A stretch of DNA of 6,845 nucleotides, from contig OMSM01000387.1 of the NCBI GenBank assembly GCA_900313745.1, positions 1-6,845 of the forward strand, read 5' to 3'. This stretch comes from an uncultured Lachnospiraceae bacterium (GTDB lineage: Bacteria; Bacillota; Clostridia; Lachnospirales; Lachnospiraceae). A program made the position numbers and the translations under genes. Below the pieces are notes generated by a model. That model had not been told where the DNA came from, did no database searches, and was given only the letters and a program-made list of their open reading frames with translations. The first letter of the stretch is position 1. Each line of letters begins with the position of its first letter. Below, piece after piece: positions 1-5,316 of this stretch.

Positions 1-3
1 ACT

Positions 4-17
4 TCGCCGCAAGGCGA
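4..17 (-). repeat. Small hairpin just after the rhamnosidase stop
   Basis: TCGCC (4-8) and GGCGA (13-17) form a five-pair stem around a four-base loop, 11 bases beyond the rhamnosidase stop codon. It could be the stem of a transcription terminator, but the window ends three bases later, so a following T-tract cannot be seen. Equally it may be chance. Confidence 0.3.
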
Positions 18-28
18 TGTTTCCTTAA

Positions 29-2083
29 TCATCTGGCAAATTCATACAGCGGCAGTGCGGACCAGGCATGACAGTCGCTGCGTGGATCAAAGGGCGTCTC
101 CGGGAAGGTGCTGCAGTGCAGGTCGATGAACTCCTGCCACGCCTGCCAGAGGTCCTCCGTACGGTCATACATGCCGACCTTTTCAAGCGCGCGGAAGAGA
201 TAAAACTGCTGCATGAACGAGCACGGAACAAGGCTCCTGTCGTCGAGCACCTTCTCCATCATGGACCTGGCCCTCTCGCCCTCAGCCAGCCCGGTAAGCA
301 CCGCGTAGATCTGGCTGTGCTGGCTGTACTCTTCGGTCCGCGGCCCTTCCCTGTAAAGTCCCTTCTCCTCGTTCCAGCAGGTGCTTTCTACAAGCCTTAA
401 GAGCTTATTGCACTCCTCCCGGTAATACTCTGCCAGGTCGCTTCGCCCGTACTTGGGCAGGATGCGGCAGAAGCTCTGCACCGCATACACAAAGAAGAGG
501 TTCTGCAGGGCGCTCTCCCCGTCCGTCACCGCGGTGGGCGTATTGGCGATATTCTTCTCCGCCCATCTCTTTGTCCAGTCGAAGTAGTCCCAGTACCCCT
601 GCGGTGCCAGAAGACCGCTTTCGCAGCGCCTGGCGAGGAAGGTCTCTATGATTTTCTCCGCAGCCGGAATGTATGGCCGCACGAAATCGAGGTCGCCGGT
701 ATGGCCTGCATAGTCGTCCAGCATGAGCACGAAGTACAGGGCAAACGCCGGGATAATCTGCTCCTCCCTGGAAGGAAACCTCGCCTGCGTGAAACCGCTG
801 CTTAAGAGAGAGCTGCCAAACAGCCGGATTGCCTGCCGGGGCAGGGCGAGATCGTCTGTGGCGGCATAGGTAAACAATATCTCCAGACGGGTATCGCAGG
901 CATACATCAGCTGCTCATAATACGGGCAGTCCTCGTAGGTGTCGTGGGCGCAGAGCTGCAGAGTGCGGAAAGCCACATCATAGAGCTTCTCCTTCCGGGG
1001 ATCGGTAAAATCCGGCTTCCTGCAGTTGTTCAGAGGATACGCGGTCTCGATATAATTCTGAGGAAGGATGGTCAGCGCCTCCTCCCCGGTCTCCGCACTG
1101 ATCTGTACAAAACGGAAGGTGCGGAAGCGGAAGGGCTCATAGACGGTGTCCCCGCCCACGGTATACTCATCATAAACGCCGTCGATGAAGCCGCTTTCGT
1201 CATCGCGGACGGCCTTGTACTTCTTCCCGTCTTCTCCCCTCTGATAGTAGCTCTCCGCATACATGATCTGAACCTTCGCCCCTTTGCCTCCCGCAAAGCC
1301 GATTCGGAACCAGGCAGTGGTCAGTTCACCGGCGTCCACAATAAAGCGCTCAGAGGAATGAGCCGGTATCGTTTTTTTCTGCCACCCCGGAAAAGCCTTT
1401 TCTTTCCGGTACAGCAGCGGAACAGGCCGCGGTTCAAAAGTTTTGCCGCGTCTTGCGCCGAAGGGATCATACTGCATGATCTGCGCATAAGCTGCCTTAA
1501 GAATCCGGGGATCCTCCCATTGTCCGGCAAGCAGCGGGTTGGACAGCGCTTTCGCGCCATCCACGGTCTCGTTTGCTCCAAGCAGGAAGGTTTCGTAAGC
1601 GTTGAAGCCCTGACCCTCGTCCAGCCAGACCCGCCAGTTCTCCGGATCGCCGGGATCCCTGTCCCCGATCGCACCGTCAATGCAGACCGCAGGGCCGTCA
1701 TTGTCCCCGTAGCAGTAATTCGGCCCCTGAGCCTCCCGGTCTGTCATGGACGGGTTCTCCGGATACGAGAAAACCTGCATAACAATCCGGTTCTCTCCTG
1801 CGCGGAGATAAGGGGCGATGTCAATCGTATCGTAATAGGCAACATCCTTCGCGCTGCGGCATGGGCCGAACAGCAGGCTCCTGCCGTTCACAAACAGCTT
1901 GAACTGACTGCGCCCCGTGATTTCGATTTCACATTTCTCCGGAACAGCGTCCACATGGGTGCTGAATCCAAACCAGGCCGGGACGATCTGCCTCGCGGGC
2001 TCAATGCCCGCAGCCTTAAGATCCTGCAGGGCAATTCCGATAAAGTGTTTCCTGTCAACAGGAAAGGGGAACGGACCGGGCAT
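29..2083 (-). CDS. GH78-like alpha-L-rhamnosidase, cytoplasmic, short form
   Basis: Predicted inverting glycoside hydrolase that removes terminal alpha-L-rhamnose from glycosides. The 684-residue protein has a jelly-roll-like N-terminal part (about 50-105, with FVNGRS and an LRAGEN turn), a beta-sandwich at about 245-345 with a YAE motif (275-277), an (alpha/alpha)6 catalytic region from about 360, and a C-terminal SDCHAWSA motif (669-676). The motif DCPYYEQLMYACD (385-397) matches the GH78 acidic signature: D385, E390 and D397 have the same +5/+12 spacing as the catalytic acids described for Bacillus RhaB. The general base is less certain; E662 in FPE is my candidate. No signal peptide is seen, so it should act in the cytosol on imported glycosides. 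It is shorter than many GH78 enzymes (about 900-1000 residues) because it has fewer accessory domains. The ATG at 2083 follows a strong AAGGAGG. It is the last visible gene of the cluster, 49 bases after the VOC gene. Family call fairly sure; substrate is inferred. Confidence 0.85.
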   Translation of the reverse strand: MPGPFPFPVDRKHFIGIALQDLKAAGIEPARQIVPAWFGFSTHVDAVPEKCEIEITGRSQFKLFVNGRSLLFGPCRSAKDVAYYDTIDIAPYLRAGENRIVMQVFSYPENPSMTDREAQGPNYCYGDNDGPAVCIDGAIGDRDPGDPENWRVWLDEGQGFNAYETFLLGANETVDGAKALSNPLLAGQWEDPRILKAAYAQIMQYDPFGARRGKTFEPRPVPLLYRKEKAFPGWQKKTIPAHSSERFIVDAGELTTAWFRIGFAGGKGAKVQIMYAESYYQRGEDGKKYKAVRDDESGFIDGVYDEYTVGGDTVYEPFRFRTFRFVQISAETGEEALTILPQNYIETAYPLNNCRKPDFTDPRKEKLYDVAFRTLQLCAHDTYEDCPYYEQLMYACDTRLEILFTYAATDDLALPRQAIRLFGSSLLSSGFTQARFPSREEQIIPAFALYFVLMLDDYAGHTGDLDFVRPYIPAAEKIIETFLARRCESGLLAPQGYWDYFDWTKRWAEKNIANTPTAVTDGESALQNLFFVYAVQSFCRILPKYGRSDLAEYYREECNKLLRLVESTCWNEEKGLYREGPRTEEYSQHSQIYAVLTGLAEGERARSMMEKVLDDRSLVPCSFMQQFYLFRALEKVGMYDRTEDLWQAWQEFIDLHCSTFPETPFDPRSDCHAWSALPLYEFAR

Positions 2084-2090
2084 AAATTCT

Positions 2091-2097
2091 CCTCCTT
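2091..2097 (-). promoter_or_regulatory. Ribosome binding site of the rhamnosidase gene
   Basis: AAGGAGG occurs seven bases before the ATG at 2083 within the 49-base gap after the VOC gene. The rest of the gap (2098-2132) shows no hairpin or convincing promoter. An ATG at 2103 is out of frame with the rhamnosidase and lies upstream of this site. Confidence 0.8.
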
Positions 2098-2132
2098 TTT
2101 CATTTGCTCCCTGTATAACCGGGCGGTCTGCA

Positions 2133-2690
2133 TCAGATCTCGCCGCGCATCATCATTCCGAACACGTCCACACCCTCCGGCATTTCGCGGCCGATCAGCT
2201 CCATGCTGTACGGTGTATACTCGATGAATTCCATCCGGTTGCCGTCCGGATCCTGCAGCCACATGGCTCTCGCCCTGTCCATATTGATCTGGGGCGGCAG
2301 ATAGACGTACTCCTCACCGCCCTTAGCCAGCACGGACTCGTAAAAGGCCTGCACGTCGTCAACCGTATGCGCATAATGGGTATAGTTCAGGTCCACACTC
2401 TGGTCAGGGACATGAGGAACGTGCGCCGTGGGCTCGTTGAACAGCTCCACAAAACTTCCCGGGCAGTCCTCAAACTCCATATAAACGATCCATTTTTCGT
2501 CCTTTATCTTTTCCAGATACGCGAGCCTTTCGGGATCCATTCCCTTTAAGTGCTCCGGATTCTTCGGGATCATGTCTCCCCAGTAGAGGGTAAACTTCTC
2601 ATGACAGCCGAGAAATGTCTCATACCACCACATGGATTTATCAAGATCCCTGCAGTTAAACCCAAGATGCATGTTCGCCTTAGTGATCAC
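2133..2690 (-). CDS. VOC-superfamily protein (glyoxalase/dioxygenase fold)
   Basis: A 185-residue protein of the vicinal oxygen chelate superfamily, whose members bind a divalent metal in paired beta-alpha-beta-beta-beta modules and act as isomerases, epimerases, lyases, dioxygenases or binding proteins. Module one spans about residues 5-90 (HLGFNCRDLDKS at 8-19; FVELF at 80-84) and module two about 100-160 (HYAHTVDD at 105-112; DPDGNRMEF at 147-155). The likely metal ligands H8, E82, H105 and E154 sit where the family places them, so it is probably metal-dependent and active. An insertion at about 40-65 enlarges module one. The start is GTG at 2690, preceded by AGGAGG with a 7-base spacer; a downstream ATG (codon 7) would cut into the first strand just before H8. 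The gene overlaps the oxidoreductase by 11 bases, implying translational coupling. Its reaction is unknown; the context suggests a sugar- or glycoside-derived substrate. Confidence 0.85.
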   Translation of the reverse strand: MITKANMHLGFNCRDLDKSMWWYETFLGCHEKFTLYWGDMIPKNPEHLKGMDPERLAYLEKIKDEKWIVYMEFEDCPGSFVELFNEPTAHVPHVPDQSVDLNYTHYAHTVDDVQAFYESVLAKGGEEYVYLPPQINMDRARAMWLQDPDGNRMEFIEYTPYSMELIGREMPEGVDVFGMMMRGEI

Positions 2691-3852
2691 TGTCGTCCCT
2701 CCTCACCGTAATTAAGCTGCTCTCCTCGCCTTCTGTCGGAATCGTCAGCGGAAGCGATCGGCGGCAGGAGGAAAGAACGCTGCAGAACTGTCCGTTCTTC
2801 TCGTTGCTTTCCATCATTCGCTCCTCGATCTCAAGTACATGGTAGCAGCGTTCCGCACTGACACGCGGTTCCCTGTTCTCTCTGAGCGCCCACGCCATAT
2901 CGGCGATTCCTACTCCGCGGCTGTTCGTCTTGAATGCATAGGGATCCTCCAGTTTCAGACGGACAGGCTGATCTGCGTGCTCAAAATCATAGGTATTCTC
3001 GTATAAGCTGAGTTCCCCGTTGAACCAGTCCGGGCACGCCAGATAGAGGATGCCCTTATTCCCGTAAATCGCAAAATACGTCTGGTCAAACAGGCAGCTG
3101 TCCGAATTGATCGAAAGCGTTCCCGTAATGCCGTTTTCCAGTTCAAGGATCGAATAGATCTGGCTCTCGTTCGGCGTGTCGATCATCTCGCCGAAATGCG
3201 GCGAATGCTCGAAATTATCCAGGTGCTGCTGATAAGGAGCCTTGATTTTTGCGGACACGCTGCTCACCGGTCCCAGCAGATTGATCAGGATGGTCAGATA
3301 GTACACACAGTAATCCAGAAGGACGCCTCCTCCCGGCTTGTTCATATATGTGACGATAGGGAGCATGCGGTCGTTGTCGCGGTTTCCCACCATCGCAAAG
3401 GACGTGATCCTGCCCAGTTTTCCGCTGTCGATCACTTCCCTGGCCTTCTGCACCCAGCTGGCGAAGAAGGTGTCCGGCGCGGAACCGAGCAGCAGGTGCC
3501 TTTCATCCGCGATCTTCATCAGCTCTGCCGCCTCACCCGTATTCATGGTGAAGGTTTTTTCCGTATAGGCGTGCTTGCCGGCCACCAGAATGCGTTCCAG
3601 CATTTCGCGGTGCACATAAGGAGGCGTAAGATTCAGCACGATGTCAATGGAGGGATCCGACAGAAGCTCGTCTATGGAGCAGGCCTTTACGCCCTCATAA
3701 CGCTCTGCTGTTTTTATCGCCTTCTCGACTTTGCGGTCCGCCACGGCCGCCAGCTTCACTATGCTGAACCTCTCATGGATATTGTCCATGTAGATCCTGT
3801 TGATCATGCCGGTGCCGATCACTCCGACCTTCAATGGCTCAAGCTGCTCCAT
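2680..3852 (-). CDS. Gfo/Idh/MocA-family oxidoreductase
   Basis: Predicted cytosolic NAD(P)-dependent dehydrogenase of 390 residues acting on a sugar, sugar alcohol or glycoside. The N-terminal Rossmann fold shows VGVIGTGMINR (9-19) with the GxG dinucleotide loop at 13-15. The family EKP motif appears as EKT (98-100), keeping the catalytic lysine K99. The second domain has the GGG turn (174-176) and DYCVYYLTILINLLGP (180-195), where the usual DxGxH histidine is a tyrosine (Y184); I recall similar D-x-G-x-YY sequences in a Firmicutes clade, so this may be a clade trait rather than a defect. The frame stays open to 3915, but I choose ATG 3852: it has an AAAGGGGG site six bases upstream, leads directly into the Rossmann strand, and sits 20 bases after the GH1 stop. 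The longer version would add 21 basic, unrelated residues and overlap GH1. Substrate is unknown; context suggests a glucoside, rhamnoside or their released sugars. Confidence 0.88.
   Translation of the reverse strand: MEQLEPLKVGVIGTGMINRIYMDNIHERFSIVKLAAVADRKVEKAIKTAERYEGVKACSIDELLSDPSIDIVLNLTPPYVHREMLERILVAGKHAYTEKTFTMNTGEAAELMKIADERHLLLGSAPDTFFASWVQKAREVIDSGKLGRITSFAMVGNRDNDRMLPIVTYMNKPGGGVLLDYCVYYLTILINLLGPVSSVSAKIKAPYQQHLDNFEHSPHFGEMIDTPNESQIYSILELENGITGTLSINSDSCLFDQTYFAIYGNKGILYLACPDWFNGELSLYENTYDFEHADQPVRLKLEDPYAFKTNSRGVGIADMAWALRENREPRVSAERCYHVLEIEERMMESNEKNGQFCSVLSSCRRSLPLTIPTEGEESSLITVRRDDSDH
2698..2703 (-). promoter_or_regulatory. Ribosome binding site supporting a GTG start of the VOC gene
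   Basis: AGGAGG lies seven bases upstream of GTG 2690, inside the end of the oxidoreductase coding sequence. The position is right for GTG 2690 and too far (25 bases) for the next ATG at 2672. It also allows coupled re-initiation by ribosomes finishing the upstream gene at 2680. Confidence 0.8.
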
Positions 3853-3858
3853 ATTGAT

Positions 3859-3866
3859 CCCCCTTT
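3859..3866 (-). promoter_or_regulatory. Ribosome binding site deciding the oxidoreductase start
   Basis: AAAGGGGG sits six bases before the ATG at 3852 and entirely within the 20-base gap after the GH1 stop. It decides in favour of the 390-residue protein over the upstream in-frame ATG at 3915, which would overlap the GH1 coding region by 43 bases. Confidence 0.75.
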
Positions 3867-3872
3867 CCGTCT

Positions 3873-5225
3873 TTACCCTTCGAAGCCGTTGTCTCCGATT
3901 ACCTGCCGGTACCATAAGGCGCTGTTCTTATAAGTCCGCTCCAGCGTCCGGAAATCGGTATAGCAGATGCCGTAGCGCATGAAGGTGCCCACATTCCACT
4001 CAAAATTGTCCAGAAGGCTCCAGAGATAATAGCCGCGGATGTCGATGCCGTCGGCAATGGCCTTGTGCAGCCACCGGAAGACCTCCTTGAGATAAGCCAC
4101 CCGGTCCGGATCGTCCAGGAAATACTCCTTCGGCCTGTCGCCGAAATCCAGCTGGAGGGCACCGTTCTCGGTCACATAGATCGGCACGCTTACATGGTAT
4201 TTTTCCACCAGCATGTGCATTACTTCATAGATCGCTTCGGGATGCTGCTCAGGCTTGTCCTGGTAGTTGCCTCCGCCCGCCTGCCGTTTTTCGGCGCGCC
4301 TGCGGGCCTCCTCTGCGTTGTCGACAATGCCGTTGTAGAAGTTGAGGCCATAGAAGTCGATGGGCTCCTTAATCGTCTCAAAGTCGCCGGGCTCCGCTGC
4401 GGGCGTGAGACCGTTCTCTGTGTAGTATTTCGTCAGCTCCTCGGAGTACCCGCCAAGGAACAGGGGATGCAGAAACCAGCCGTAGCCCGCAATCTCATTG
4501 CCCTTAAGCGCGGCTGCCTCGTCCTCCTCGTTGCCGGGGCGCCCGGCCCTGTGCTTCCAGATGTCCACCACAATGCCGATCTTGGCATCAGGCAGCCGGC
4601 AGGAACGGAACAGTTTCACCGCTTCACCGTGTGCCACCAGCAGGTTGTGGAGGGCCTGGCGGGCGTACTTCTCATCGGTAAGCCCCGGGGCAAAGGTTCC
4701 CATGCCGTAGCCAACGTACGTGGCAATGGGCTCGTTAAAGGTGACCCACAGATTCACCTCGCTCCCGAAGTTGTCCAGAAGCACCTTCGCATACTCGGTA
4801 AACCACCGGATGCTTTCCCGGTTTCCCCAGCCGCCCTTAAGCTGCAGCTGCCAGGGCAGGTCCCAGTGGTACATGGTGGCGTTGGGTTCGATGCCGTTCT
4901 CCTTAAGGCACCGGATCAGGCGCCGGTAGTAGTCCACGCCTGCCTGATTGACCTTCCCGGTGCCGTCAGGCAGAATTCTCGGCCAGGAGAAGGAAAAACG
5001 GTAGCTTTTGATTCCCAGATCCTTCATCAGCTTCACGTCTTCCTCGTACCGATGGTACTGGTCACAGGTGACGTCCGGCACCTGACCGTCCTTTACCTTG
5101 CCCGGGATACGGGCGAAGACGTCCCATATGGAAAGACCTCTGCCGTCCTCGAAGGCGGCACCCTCTACCTGCTGGGCTGCGGTAGCCACACCCCAGATGA
5201 AATTATCCGGAAACTCGTATTTCAT
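3873..5225 (-). CDS. GH1 beta-glycosidase (beta-glucosidase type)
   Basis: Retaining glycoside hydrolase of family 1, 450 residues, the usual length for a single (beta/alpha)8-barrel enzyme. It should release beta-linked glucose or a related hexose from small glycosides. The N-terminal signature FIWGVATAAQQVEG (9-22) supplies Q19 and E21. H120 and W121 lie in YHWDLP. TFNEP (162-166) carries the acid/base E165, and YVTENG (350-355) the nucleophile E353. WSLLDNFEW (402-410) ends the active site with E409 and W410. The following segment, VGTFMRYG (412-419), differs from the common GYxxRFG and I see no clear phosphate-binding S-x-K-Y set, so a non-phosphorylated substrate is favoured. There is no signal peptide, so action is cytosolic. 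The start at 5225 has AAGGAG six bases upstream. It is the first enzyme gene after the regulator, and the oxidoreductase follows after 20 bases. Family assignment is very secure; aglycone and sugar specificity are not. Confidence 0.95.
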   Translation of the reverse strand: MKYEFPDNFIWGVATAAQQVEGAAFEDGRGLSIWDVFARIPGKVKDGQVPDVTCDQYHRYEEDVKLMKDLGIKSYRFSFSWPRILPDGTGKVNQAGVDYYRRLIRCLKENGIEPNATMYHWDLPWQLQLKGGWGNRESIRWFTEYAKVLLDNFGSEVNLWVTFNEPIATYVGYGMGTFAPGLTDEKYARQALHNLLVAHGEAVKLFRSCRLPDAKIGIVVDIWKHRAGRPGNEEDEAAALKGNEIAGYGWFLHPLFLGGYSEELTKYYTENGLTPAAEPGDFETIKEPIDFYGLNFYNGIVDNAEEARRRAEKRQAGGGNYQDKPEQHPEAIYEVMHMLVEKYHVSVPIYVTENGALQLDFGDRPKEYFLDDPDRVAYLKEVFRWLHKAIADGIDIRGYYLWSLLDNFEWNVGTFMRYGICYTDFRTLERTYKNSALWYRQVIGDNGFEG

Positions 5226-5231
5226 TCTTCA

Positions 5232-5237
5232 CTCCTT
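5232..5237 (-). promoter_or_regulatory. Ribosome binding site of the GH1 gene
   Basis: AAGGAG lies six bases upstream of the ATG at 5225. It supports this start, which also gives the canonical GH1 N-terminus (FPDNFIWG). Confidence 0.8.
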
Positions 5238-5267
5238 ATTCTGTCTGATTCACCGGTCTTGTCTGTC

Positions 5268-5297
5268 CCGGCCGCCGGTTCTCCAACCCGCGGCCGG
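5268..5297 (-). repeat. GC-rich inverted repeat (hairpin) before GH1
   Basis: On the plus strand CCGGCCGC (5268-5275) pairs with GCGGCCGG (5290-5297), then after one C/C mismatch GGTT (5277-5280) pairs with AACC (5285-5288), leaving a CTCC loop. In RNA from the minus strand the mismatch is G/G and the loop GGAG. This is a strong 12-pair structure with one internal mismatch. It is not followed by a T-tract on either strand, so it is not a standard intrinsic terminator. It may act as an RNA-stability or processing element, a partial terminator, or a protein-binding palindrome. Confidence 0.7.
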
Positions 5298-5298
5298 C

Positions 5299-5316
5299 AA
5301 AAGGCCCTACGGCCTT
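5299..5316 (-). terminator. Possible weak terminator or attenuator over the regulator stop codon
   Basis: In the minus-strand transcript AAGGCC (5316-5311) and GGCCTT (5306-5301) form a perfect six-pair stem with a GTAG tetraloop, followed by two more T residues, giving TTTT in total. The loop contains the TAG stop of the regulator. The stem and T-run are short for an efficient terminator, so partial termination is the most that can be proposed. The larger hairpin at 5268-5297 starts almost immediately afterwards. Confidence 0.35.

Larger units (their letters stand above)
5226..5306 (-). other. 81-base gap between regulator and GH1 gene
   Basis: This is the largest intergenic stretch. Read on the minus strand it contains the 3' half of a small hairpin that starts over the regulator stop codon, a GC-rich interrupted hairpin, about 42 bases without obvious secondary structure, and the GH1 ribosome binding site. 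I could not find a convincing -35/-10 pair, so transcription of GH1 may continue from upstream or start inside the regulator gene. Two copies of CAGACA occur 18 bases apart (5260-5265 and 5242-5247); they are too short to call an operator. Confidence 0.5.

Noticed and set aside
2098..2132. Internal promoter before the rhamnosidase based on TATACA in the 49-base gap
   Set aside because: No plausible -35 element lies at the right distance; the gap is better explained as an ordinary intra-operon spacer.
944..2227. 427-codon open frame on the plus strand, antisense to the rhamnosidase
   Set aside because: Its translation is low-complexity-like without motifs, and the rhamnosidase on the other strand has clear family signatures and a strong ribosome binding site.
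3853..3915. N-terminal extension of the oxidoreductase from an upstream ATG at 3915
   Set aside because: It would overlap the GH1 coding sequence and add 21 basic residues before the Rossmann strand, while ATG 3852 has a good ribosome binding site.
5268..5297. Large hairpin as a rho-independent terminator
   Set aside because: Neither strand has a T-tract after the stem, so it is listed only as an inverted repeat.
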